64,000 nucleotides of DNA from Ruminiclostridium cellobioparum DSM 1351 = ATCC 15832 (lineage in GTDB: Bacteria > Bacillota > Clostridia > Acetivibrionales > DSM-1351), in the NCBI RefSeq assembly GCF_000621505.1, contig NZ_JHYD01000038.1, forward strand, positions 1 through 64,000. The letters are read 5' to 3'. A program made the position numbers and the translations under genes. Shown here one piece after another: positions 49,705 to 57,422 of the stretch (position 1 is the stretch's first letter; each line of letters opens with the position of its first letter). The notes below the pieces were generated by a model. The model ran no database searches. It was given only the letters and a program-made list of their open reading frames with translations, and was not told the DNA's origin.

Positions 49705-52110
49705 ATGGATTTATTGAACGGGTTGAATAAGGAACAAAAGGATGCTGTGCTTCACAACGAAGGACCGCTTTTGATCCTGGCGGGCGCTGGTTCGGGTAAA
49801 ACCAGGGTACTGACAAACAGAATAGCATACCTTATCAGGGAACAAGGGGTTTTCCCTTCGAATATACTGGCAATTACCTTTACAAACAAGGCTGCAAGGG
49901 AGATGAGAGAGAGAATAGACAATCTCATCGGAGACCTGAGCAACGACATGTGGGTAGGGACCTTCCACTCCATATGCATAAGAATATTGAGAAGAGATAT
50001 AGACAAGCTGGGCTATGACAAAAGCTTTGTTATTTATGATACGCAGGATCAGCAGGTAGTGATAAAAGAATGCATCAAAGAGCTGAATATAAATGAAAAG
50101 AATTTCCCTCCAAAATCGGTGCTTGAAGCAATAGGCAAGCAGAAGGATGAGCTTATTGATGCCGCGCATTTTGAAAAGCTGTATGCTTCGGATTTCCGCA
50201 TGGGTAAAATTTCGAAGATGTACAGCCTGTACCAGAAAAAACTGAAAAACAACAATGCACTGGATTTTGATGATATCATAATGAACACTATCAGGTTGTT
50301 CCAACAGAATCCCGAGGTTCTGAACTACTACCAGAGAAAATTCAGGTATATCCTGGTGGATGAGTACCAGGATACAAATACGGCACAGTATACTCTGGTG
50401 AGGAATTTGTCCGAGGCCCATGGAAACCTTTGCGTCGTTGGCGACGACGACCAGTCCATCTATGGCTGGAGAGGCGCAAATATCAGGAACATCCTGGATT
50501 TTGAAAAGGACTTTAAGGGTTGCAGGACAGTAAAGCTTGAGCAGAATTACAGGTCGACACAGCATATATTGGATGCTGCAAACCATGTTATCAGGAATAA
50601 CACCGGCAGAAAGAGCAAAAGTCTCTGGACCGACAACAAGGGCGGCAGCAAAATAGTCATGTGTGAAAACGACAATGAACATGAGGAGGCTCTTTATACT
50701 GCCAGGGAAATTCAGAGGCTTATAAGTGAGGATGACCGGAAGTTCAAGGACTTTGCGGTATTATACAGGATAAATGCCCAGTCCCGTGTACTGGAAGAAA
50801 TGTTTATGCGTGAGGGGCTTCCCTATAAAATCGTAGGAGGTCAGAAGTTCTATGACAGAAAAGAAATCAAGGACATAATCGCATACCTTAGATTGATTCA
50901 AAACCCAACTGATAATGTCAGTTTGAAAAGGGTCATAAATGTTCCGAAGCGGGGCATCGGTGATGCAACTGTTGATCTTGCAGAAGATCTTGCACTTGAG
51001 AGCGGAGTCTCCATATTTTCAATAGTATCAAATGCCGATGAATGGCCGGCCCTGAAAAGAGCGGCAAATAAACTCAACAGTTTCTCCGCCATGATAATGA
51101 AACTCAGAACCATGAAGGAAAACATGGGGATTGCCGACTTGCTTGAAATGGTTGTGGACGACACCGGCATTCTCAGGGAATATGAGATAGAAAATACTGT
51201 TGAAGCCCAGTCCAGAATTGAAAATATAAAGGAATTGAAATCTGTTGCAATGGAGTTTGAAAAGCAGAGCGAAGACAACAGCCTGGAAGAATTCCTGGCG
51301 CATATCTCACTTGTATCGGACCTGGACAACCTTGAAGAGGAACAGGATTACGTCGTATTGATGACAATGCACAGCGCCAAGGGACTGGAATTCCCTGTTG
51401 TCTTCATTCCGGGTATGGAGGAGGGCGTTTTCCCCGGCTACAGAGCTATAACAGAAGGCCCGGAACAGCTGGAAGAGGAGAGAAGGCTTTGTTATGTGGG
51501 CATAACGCGTGCCAGAGAAAAACTTTATTTATCCAACGCCCGTTTCAGGACTCTATTTGGAAACTCCAGCTATAACAAACCATCCAGGTTTTTATCGGAA
51601 ATTCCAGAGGAGTTGATAGAGTTTCCTTTCGGTCCTTCCAAAAGTTCCGCGCAGAAGCCACAGGAAACCGTAGGTTGGAGTAAAGCTCAAACCTGGAGTT
51701 CAAATCAAAGTTGGAGTTCTGCTCAAACCCGCGGAAGCTCCAAAGATTCCACAGTTAAGTCTGTGACAGCCGGAACAGGTTCTCTGAAGGATTTGCTCAA
51801 CTCAAACCTCATATCGAGGGGATTCGGCGGAAATGGGGCTTCAGGCGGTGCCCCCGCCGGCAGGAATACTCCTCCGGCAAGCGGCATGCCGGGGAATAGT
51901 GCCGGAGCTGGGAGAGCTCCGGTGCCGGACTTCACAGCAGCGGGTACTGCCGACTACAGTGTCGGGGAAGAAGTGGAGCATAAGAAGTTCGGAAAAGGCA
52001 CAATAACCAAGGTGACAGATGACAGGGGAGATCAGATGCTGGAAATCCAATTTGAAGGAGCCGGCATGAAAAGGCTGATGGCCTCAATGGCAAATCTAAA
52101 AAGGATATAG
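49705..52110 (+). CDS. pcrA: PcrA/UvrD-type DNA helicase
   Basis: 801 residues; ATG behind ACGGAGGA. Superfamily 1A motifs are visible: Q motif L-N-K-E-Q-K-D-A-V near 7-15, Walker A A-G-A-G-S-G-K-T-R near 27-35, D-E-Y-Q-D-T-N near 222-228, Q-N-Y-R-S-T near 283-288, and the C-terminal T-M-H-S-A-K-G-L-E-F near 554-563. It unwinds DNA 3' to 5' in repair and rolling-circle replication. The tail (about 640-670) has a Trp/Ser/Gln repeat (W-S-S-x-Q) and a flexible region, then a Tudor-like domain (750-800) that binds RNA polymerase. Confidence 0.95.
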   Translation: MDLLNGLNKEQKDAVLHNEGPLLILAGAGSGKTRVLTNRIAYLIREQGVFPSNILAITFTNKAAREMRERIDNLIGDLSNDMWVGTFHSICIRILRRDIDKLGYDKSFVIYDTQDQQVVIKECIKELNINEKNFPPKSVLEAIGKQKDELIDAAHFEKLYASDFRMGKISKMYSLYQKKLKNNNALDFDDIIMNTIRLFQQNPEVLNYYQRKFRYILVDEYQDTNTAQYTLVRNLSEAHGNLCVVGDDDQSIYGWRGANIRNILDFEKDFKGCRTVKLEQNYRSTQHILDAANHVIRNNTGRKSKSLWTDNKGGSKIVMCENDNEHEEALYTAREIQRLISEDDRKFKDFAVLYRINAQSRVLEEMFMREGLPYKIVGGQKFYDRKEIKDIIAYLRLIQNPTDNVSLKRVINVPKRGIGDATVDLAEDLALESGVSIFSIVSNADEWPALKRAANKLNSFSAMIMKLRTMKENMGIADLLEMVVDDTGILREYEIENTVEAQSRIENIKELKSVAMEFEKQSEDNSLEEFLAHISLVSDLDNLEEEQDYVVLMTMHSAKGLEFPVVFIPGMEEGVFPGYRAITEGPEQLEEERRLCYVGITRAREKLYLSNARFRTLFGNSSYNKPSRFLSEIPEELIEFPFGPSKSSAQKPQETVGWSKAQTWSSNQSWSSAQTRGSSKDSTVKSVTAGTGSLKDLLNSNLISRGFGGNGASGGAPAGRNTPPASGMPGNSAGAGRAPVPDFTAAGTADYSVGEEVEHKKFGKGTITKVTDDRGDQMLEIQFEGAGMKRLMASMANLKRI

Positions 52111-52161
52111 CCCAAGGTGCAAGCCGGAAGGCAGCCGGTGTTCATGATTATGTCTTAAAAA

Positions 52162-52188
52162 AGGAGCGGTGGAGCTGCTGCCGCTCCT
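52162..52188 (-). terminator. Hairpin behind pcrA
   Basis: AGGAGCGG (52162-52169) pairs with CCGCTCCT (52181-52188). A run of A's lies before it on the plus strand, so T's follow on the minus strand; on the plus strand only ATATAATA follows. It may act in the reverse direction or simply protect the pcrA 3' end. Confidence 0.4.
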
Positions 52189-52270
52189 GATATAATAACC
52201 CTTGTAAAATCGTGTTTACGAATGAGGGAAAGAAAATTATCTCGCATGATAGAATAAATTTATTATGAAT

Positions 52271-52377
52271 TAACTTTTACCGTGCTAATCCATAGCTTGA
52301 AGTTGTACTCGCTACCTGCATAATCAGCATAAACTGTGCCGCTGGAAAGTTGAGCGACAAGTTAACCGGCTCAACGA
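52271..52377 (-). pseudogene. Possible gene remnant
   Basis: On the minus strand a stop-free stretch of 34 codons encodes a credible-looking sequence (V-A-Q-L-S-S-G-T-V-Y-A-D-Y, then Y-N-F-K-L-W-I-S-T-V-K) ending in TAA. It has no start and no ribosome site. It could be the decayed tail of a former gene, but coincidence is possible. Otherwise the 440-base gap holds a hairpin and the palindrome at 52512-52528. Confidence 0.25.
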
Positions 52378-52511
52378 GATAAACTATATTTAAATTTACC
52401 TGTTGTGCTAGTTGAAATTTTTGTTTTGGGTGCGCTCTTATTTTATGAAGTTAGTACGGAAGTCACCAGTTAATATAAAAAAATACACAGGTAAAGCAAA
52501 ATTTAAATTAA

Positions 52512-52528
52512 TTAACACAATGTGTTAA
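52512..52528. promoter_or_regulatory. Perfect palindrome upstream of the GH31 gene
   Basis: TTAACACAATGTGTTAA, two eight-base complementary arms around one central base, ends 23 bases before the GH31 start codon (52552). The form and place suggest an operator for a dimeric repressor that blocks transcription or early elongation. Confidence 0.55.
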
Positions 52529-52551
52529 ATTAATAGGGCGGAGGGATATTA

Positions 52552-54870
52552 ATGAAGTTTACAGACGGATTTTGGCTTAAGAAGAAAGGGGTAAGCATTT
52601 ATTCACCGGCAGAAGTAAGGGATTTCGTTACAAATGAAAAATCAATAATACTGTATGCTCCGGTGACAAGGATTTCAAACCGCGGACAGACCTTGCAGGG
52701 CCCCATGCTGACCATTGAAATAAGTTCGCCCAGCAGTGACATAATCAGGGTCGTTTCCAGGCATTTTATAAAGAAAATAATAAAGCAGCCTGAGTTTGAG
52801 CTCAATTACAGTAAAGGTTTTGTGCCGGAGATTTTGGATGAAGAAGGCCAGTTGGTTTTAAAAAGCGGAAAAACTTCGGTACGGGTGAATAAAAAGGATT
52901 TTTCCATAAGCTTTTATTATGAGGACAGACTCCTGACCAGGAGCGGCACAGGTCAGATGGGCTATATCACAACTGAAAACAGCGGTGCTTATATGCGCGA
53001 ACAGCTGGATCTGTCCATTGGTGAATGTGTCTACGGCCTTGGAGAGAGATTCTCGGCTTTTGTCAAAAACGGACAGAGCATCGACATATGGAATGAGGAC
53101 GGAGGAACTTCATCGGAACAGTCCTATAAGAATATCCCCTTCTATATCACCAACAGAGGTTACGGTGTATTTGTAAACCATCCGGAAAAAGTGTCTTTTG
53201 AAGTGGCATCGGAAGCTGTATCAAGAACGCAGTTCAGTGTTCCCGGCGAAAAGCTGGATTATTTCGTAATAGGGGGAAGTGACCTGAAGGAGGTCATACA
53301 TAACTATACCGCAATGACAGGCAGACCGGCGTTACCGCCTGCATGGTCCTTCGGCCTGTGGCTGACGACATCCTTTACAACAAATTATGATGAGGATACG
53401 GTTTCAGCCTTTGTGGACGGCATGGCCCAGAGGGATATCCCCTTAAGAGTGTTCCATTTTGACTGTTTCTGGATGAAGGAATACGAATGGTGCAATTTTG
53501 AATGGGACAGGGAGGTATTTCCTGATCCAAGGAATATGCTGAAAAGGTTAAAGGAAAAAGGCTTAAAAATATGTGTGTGGATAAATCCGTATATATCACA
53601 GAAATCCCGGCTGTTTGAAGAAGCTGTGGAAAACGGTTATCTGCTGAAGCTGGAGGACGGAGAGGCCTGGCAGTGGGATTTATGGCAGCCCGGCATGGGG
53701 ATTGTTGACTTTACAAACCCGGCCGCATGTAAATGGTATGGGGATAAACTGGAAGCGCTCATTGATATGGGGGTTGACTGCTTCAAAACCGATTTCGGAG
53801 AGAGGATACCAACCGATGTGGTATATCATAATGGTGCTGACCCTGTGAAAATGCACAATTTCTACACTTACTTATATAACAGGGCAGTGTACGAGGTACT
53901 TGTCAAAAGATTGGGAAAGGAGGAGGCAGTATTATTTGGCAGAAGTGCAACAGCCGGATCACAGAAATTCCCCGTACATTGGGGCGGTGACTGTGTATCC
54001 AGGTATGAGTCCATGGGTGAAAGCCTCAGAGGGGGACTGTCACTGTGCATGTCGGGTTTCGGTTTCTGGAGCCATGATATCAGCGGTTTTGAAAATACTG
54101 CATCCCCTGATCTGTATAAAAGGTGGTCGGCCTTCGGTTTATTGTCAACTCACAGCAGACTTCACGGCAGCAGCTCATACAGGGTGCCCTGGTTGTTTGA
54201 TGGAGAAGCGGTTGATGTAGTGAGATATTTCAGCAAGCTTAAATGCTCGATTATGCCCTATTTGTTCAGCACAGCCTGCAATACCGCAGAGACCGGCATA
54301 CCTGCAATGCGTCCCATGATTCTTGAGTTTGACAGGGACAGGGCCTGCGACTATCTGGACACCCAGTATATGCTGGGGGATTCCCTGCTGGTCGCTCCTG
54401 TTTTCAATCCGGAAGGCAGGGTGGATTATTACCTTCCCGGCGGAAGCTGGACCAATTTTATAACAAACCAACAGGTGACAGGCGGTACATGGCAGTATGA
54501 AAAGCATGATTTTATGAGTCTGCCCCTTATGGCAAGACCCAATTCAATAATTGCCGCAGGAAATAATGAAAATGTCCCCGATTATGATTATCTGGACGGG
54601 ACGGTTCTTCATGTTTTTGAACCGAGGGAAAATGAACCTGCTTCTGCAACCATTTATTCAGTTAAGGGAAAACCAAAGGGGACTGTTCAGGTTCTCAGGA
54701 ATGGAGATCAGGTATCGGTGGCTGTCAGCGGTTTAAAGAATTACAGCATAATAATGAGAAATATAAATCATATCTGTGATTTAAAAGGTGCAGCCTTTGA
54801 AGCCAATTCCATGGGCTCAAAGCTCGTTCCTCTGGAAGGTGCTCATAATATCACGTTTAAAATAGTATAG
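52552..54870 (+). CDS. GH31 alpha-xylosidase-like glycoside hydrolase
   Basis: 772 residues; ATG with GGCGGAGG upstream. Domain order is the family's: N-terminal beta-sandwich, (beta/alpha)8 barrel, and C-terminal beta-sandwiches. The nucleophile Asp is in K-T-D-F-G-E near 415-420, and the acid/base Asp in P-V-H-W-G-G-D near 474-480, preceded by G-R-S-A-T-A-G-S-Q. The K-T-D-F-G-E form and G-E-R-F in the N-terminal domain fit alpha-xylosidase (YicI type), which frees xylose from xyloglucan oligosaccharides. No signal peptide is seen, so it acts on imported sugars. The palindrome at 52512-52528 is a likely control site. Confidence 0.88.
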   Translation: MKFTDGFWLKKKGVSIYSPAEVRDFVTNEKSIILYAPVTRISNRGQTLQGPMLTIEISSPSSDIIRVVSRHFIKKIIKQPEFELNYSKGFVPEILDEEGQLVLKSGKTSVRVNKKDFSISFYYEDRLLTRSGTGQMGYITTENSGAYMREQLDLSIGECVYGLGERFSAFVKNGQSIDIWNEDGGTSSEQSYKNIPFYITNRGYGVFVNHPEKVSFEVASEAVSRTQFSVPGEKLDYFVIGGSDLKEVIHNYTAMTGRPALPPAWSFGLWLTTSFTTNYDEDTVSAFVDGMAQRDIPLRVFHFDCFWMKEYEWCNFEWDREVFPDPRNMLKRLKEKGLKICVWINPYISQKSRLFEEAVENGYLLKLEDGEAWQWDLWQPGMGIVDFTNPAACKWYGDKLEALIDMGVDCFKTDFGERIPTDVVYHNGADPVKMHNFYTYLYNRAVYEVLVKRLGKEEAVLFGRSATAGSQKFPVHWGGDCVSRYESMGESLRGGLSLCMSGFGFWSHDISGFENTASPDLYKRWSAFGLLSTHSRLHGSSSYRVPWLFDGEAVDVVRYFSKLKCSIMPYLFSTACNTAETGIPAMRPMILEFDRDRACDYLDTQYMLGDSLLVAPVFNPEGRVDYYLPGGSWTNFITNQQVTGGTWQYEKHDFMSLPLMARPNSIIAAGNNENVPDYDYLDGTVLHVFEPRENEPASATIYSVKGKPKGTVQVLRNGDQVSVAVSGLKNYSIIMRNINHICDLKGAAFEANSMGSKLVPLEGAHNITFKIV

Positions 54871-54913
54871 TTTGAAATTAATAAATTTTATTAATATACA
54901 AGTTGATTTTTTT

Positions 54914-54944
54914 AAAAAAGTTTTAGATTTTCTAAAACTTTTTT
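54914..54944 (+). terminator. Terminator of the GH31 gene
   Basis: AAAAAGTTTTAGA (54915-54927) pairs with TCTAAAACTTTTT (54931-54943) around TTT, and more T's follow. It separates the GH31 gene from the sigma factor gene. Confidence 0.75.
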
Positions 54945-54997
54945 TGTTTTTGCGTGTATATATGTACAAGGCACAAGAAAAAGGTGGGATAAGGTAA

Positions 54998-55567
54998 TTG
55001 GAGGTTTCGGATTTAAGTATATTTAGGGAATATGAAAAGAATAACCGAAGAGGTCTGGAACTTGTATATGAAAGATACAAAAAGTATGTCTATTCAATTG
55101 CCTATCACTATTCAGGAAACAGGGAAGATGCTCTGGATATAACGCAGGAAGTATTTATGTCGGTATTTAAAGCCTTTGGGAGCTTTAAGGAACAATATTC
55201 GATCCTTCCCTGGATAAAGAAAATAACTGTGAACAAGTGCCTGAATTTTTTAAGAAGCCGTAAGGAAAGTATTTCTTTAAATGAAACCACCGAAGGCGGA
55301 GACGAGCTTCAGAATATTATCAGCTCAAATGAGTACACCGAAGCCTCCATATTTTGCAGGGACACAAAGAAGGCGCTGGAGGAGGCTATAAGCAAACTCC
55401 CGGAGAAACAAAGAATTGCCGTGCTGCTAAGGCATATGAAGCAGATGAAGTATGAGGAAATAGCCGGGACAATGAAGGTTCCTCCGGGCACTGTAAAAAC
55501 GCTGATACATAACGGAAGAGCAGCAATCAAGGATAATTTGATGAAACAGGGCATTTGGGAGGTTTAG
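54998..55567 (+). CDS. ECF-type RNA polymerase sigma factor
   Basis: 189 residues; TTG start at 54998, with AAGGTGGGATAAGG upstream. Region 2 spans about 20-85, with L-V-Y-E-R-Y-K-K-Y-V-Y-S-I-A-Y near 20-34 and D-A-L-D-I-T-Q-E-V-F near 43-52, and region 4 about 125-180, with L-P-E-K-Q-R-I-A-V-L-L-R and V-P-P-G-T-V-K-T-L-I-H-N-G-R near 161-174. These two regions with no region 1 or 3 define an extracytoplasmic-function sigma. A probable anti-sigma gene follows after three bases, and the two DUF2953/GerW genes after that. Confidence 0.88.
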   Translation: MEVSDLSIFREYEKNNRRGLELVYERYKKYVYSIAYHYSGNREDALDITQEVFMSVFKAFGSFKEQYSILPWIKKITVNKCLNFLRSRKESISLNETTEGGDELQNIISSNEYTEASIFCRDTKKALEEAISKLPEKQRIAVLLRHMKQMKYEEIAGTMKVPPGTVKTLIHNGRAAIKDNLMKQGIWEV

Positions 55568-55570
55568 CAG

Positions 55571-56095
55571 GTGCATAACATAAATATATCAGGCAGAAAC
55601 TTAAAGCAGGAGGCTGGCATGAAGGAAAAATCAATCCTGAATCTTAACAGTGAAAATAACATCTCCATAAAGTGCGGAAAAATGGATGGAGCTTTGCTCC
55701 AGGATTATCTGGAAGGAACCATCGATCCCATTGAAAAGCTTTTTGTAGAAGCTCATTTAAATACCTGCAAGGACTGCAGAAGAGAATTATCCGAACTCAA
55801 GCTTATGTTTTGGGAGCTTGGGAACAAGAGCAATTACAGGGTGGAATATCCGCAGGAATTGGATGAAATGGCTGGAACCCTGATTGACAGGGTTTTGGGG
55901 AAAGAAGAAAAAAGCACTGCCAGAAAGCTGGTTGATTTGCAAGTTGGCAATTTAAAAGGATCAACGAGGTTTCTGGACTATCTTCCCGGGGCCAGGAGAA
56001 CTCCGGAGGTCATAAAAAAGGCTTCCAGGAGTCTTGCAAAAGGGGTAGGAAAGGGAGTAAAAAAGGGAGTTGAAAGAATGCTGACAGCCAGGTGA
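55571..56095 (+). CDS. Putative zinc-finger anti-sigma factor
   Basis: 174 residues from the GTG at 55571 (GGGAGG nine bases upstream); the ATG at 55619 has an even better GGAGG and would give 158 residues. The motif H-L-N-T-C-K-D-C (near 63-70) is the H-x3-C-x2-C zinc-binding motif of anti-sigma factors (zf-HC2), preceded by L-L-Q-D-Y-L-E-G-T-I. There is no membrane segment; the last 35 residues are a basic tail (K-K-A-S-R-S, V-K-K-G-V). So it is a soluble anti-sigma, probably redox- or zinc-responsive, for the sigma directly before it. Confidence 0.75.
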   Translation: MHNINISGRNLKQEAGMKEKSILNLNSENNISIKCGKMDGALLQDYLEGTIDPIEKLFVEAHLNTCKDCRRELSELKLMFWELGNKSNYRVEYPQELDEMAGTLIDRVLGKEEKSTARKLVDLQVGNLKGSTRFLDYLPGARRTPEVIKKASRSLAKGVGKGVKKGVERMLTAR

Positions 56096-56119
56096 ATTCA
56101 GCTGTTAAGAGGAGGTAAT

Positions 56120-56824
56120 ATGCTGGTACTAACCGTTTTGGGGTATTTATTTATATATGTATTGTCAATATTGCTGGCGGTACTTCTGGTGATTTTATTA
56201 ATCCCGTTCCAATATTATTTTACCGGTGAAAAAATGGAAAAGGAGTGGTTCAAGGTATCGGTTGCCTGGCTTTTCGGAGGCATTAGATTCAATATTTATT
56301 ACAACTCCGGGAAGCTTTCCTCAAATATCAGAATCCTGGGAATTCATAAAAGCATTGAAAAAGGCCCAGGTAAAAAAGATACAGATGAAAATAAGGATAA
56401 GGAGCAAGAGAACGGGAAAAAGTCCAAAAATAAAAATCCTTACAGCTATTTAAATTATGAGGTAATGGAAAAAGGATTTCAATGTATTCTTAAATTACTA
56501 AATCATTGCAAACCGAGAAGATTCGTGCTTAAGGCCAGAGCCGGATTTGAAGACCCCATGTACACAGGTCTGCTGTGCGGCATACAGGGGATATGGAGTG
56601 CAATTTTAGATAAATATGATATTCATCTGCAGCCTGATTTTGAGGATGAAGAAATAAAAGGAAGCCTGAGCACCGGAGGCAGCATACAGTTATTCTATCT
56701 ATTACTGGTTGTGATGGAATTTGTACTGGCCCGGCCGGTAAGAAGCATCTGGCTTAAAAATTTAAATATTAAAATAAAAAGGAGATTGAAAACATGGCAG
56801 ACTTTGATTTTAAAGAGAACATAG
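56120..56824 (+). CDS. DUF2953 protein
   Basis: 234 residues; ATG with GAGGAGG upstream. An N-terminal membrane segment (about 3-35) is followed by a short charged loop rich in Lys/Asp (about 80-115), then a domain with Y-L-N-Y-E-V-M-E-K-G and K-A-R-A-G-F-E-D-P-M-Y-T-G near 143-155, as in the DUF2953 family. In Bacillus its relative YtfI is next to ytfJ (gerW), as here. It is expected to be made in sporulation, but its role is unknown. It overlaps the start of the gerW-like gene by 31 bases. Confidence 0.8.
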   Translation: MLVLTVLGYLFIYVLSILLAVLLVILLIPFQYYFTGEKMEKEWFKVSVAWLFGGIRFNIYYNSGKLSSNIRILGIHKSIEKGPGKKDTDENKDKEQENGKKSKNKNPYSYLNYEVMEKGFQCILKLLNHCKPRRFVLKARAGFEDPMYTGLLCGIQGIWSAILDKYDIHLQPDFEDEEIKGSLSTGGSIQLFYLLLVVMEFVLARPVRSIWLKNLNIKIKRRLKTWQTLILKRT

Positions 56825-57174
56825 GAACTATTTTTGACAAGCTGGAGAATTTTTTAAAGACTAAAACCGTAGTAGGCGAGCCCATTAAAATAGGCGAAAC
56901 TACAATCGTACCGTTTATCAACCTGACCTTTGGTCTGGGAACCGGAGGAGGAAACGGCACCGATGAAAGAGGTAACGGAGGTATCGGCGGAGGCGGCGGA
57001 ACAGGAGCGAAGATAGCCCCCACAGCAGTTCTGGTACTCCAGGGAGACAGGGTTGAATTGCTTCCCATAAAGAAATCAGGAGGACTGGATAAGCTGTTGG
57101 ATTTGGTTCCGGGCATTGTGGAAAAAATAAATGAAAAGAAAGAAAAAGAAGTGGAAGAAAAACTTGAAGAATAG
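56794..57174 (+). CDS. GerW/YtfJ-family sporulation protein
   Basis: 126 residues; ATG 56794 with AAAGGAG upstream, inside the end of the DUF2953 gene. The fold start is L-K-T-K-T-V-V-G-E-P-I-K-I-G-E-T-T-I-V-P, and a Gly-rich central loop (G-T-G-G-G-N-G, G-G-G-G-G-T-G) is followed by A-V-L-V-L near 78-82 and a helical Lys/Glu tail, the family pattern. In Bacillus YtfJ is a forespore protein needed for proper germination. Pairing with DUF2953 and with the sigma/anti-sigma genes suggests one operon linked to sporulation. Confidence 0.88.
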   Translation: MADFDFKENIGTIFDKLENFLKTKTVVGEPIKIGETTIVPFINLTFGLGTGGGNGTDERGNGGIGGGGGTGAKIAPTAVLVLQGDRVELLPIKKSGGLDKLLDLVPGIVEKINEKKEKEVEEKLEE

Positions 57175-57189
57175 TAATTTATATTTATA

Positions 57190-57225
57190 ACTGTCGGTAT
57201 TTATACCGGCAGTTTAATTTTTTTA
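57190..57225 (+). terminator. Terminator of the sigma-gerW operon
   Basis: ACTGTCGGTAT (57190-57200) pairs with ATACCGGCAGT (57203-57213, one G-U), with TTAATTTTTTTAA following. Confidence 0.75.
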
Positions 57226-57422
57226 AGTAAACCATTAAAAAATTGGAATAATATGTAATAAATGGCATGATATGATTAAGGAAAGCAGGCAATAGGACAA
57301 ACCTATGCAATAATTTACACATGAAACGGCGATTGGAGGTGAAGCAAGTACATATATTCTAAATTTCGCAAATCGATACCTGAAAAATGCTTTATATTAG
57401 AGTTGAAAGGAGCGAATTAGAA

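Noticed and set aside
49711-50682. A 323-codon minus-strand frame inside pcrA
   Set aside because: All helicase motifs lie on the plus strand, and the antisense frame has no ribosome site.
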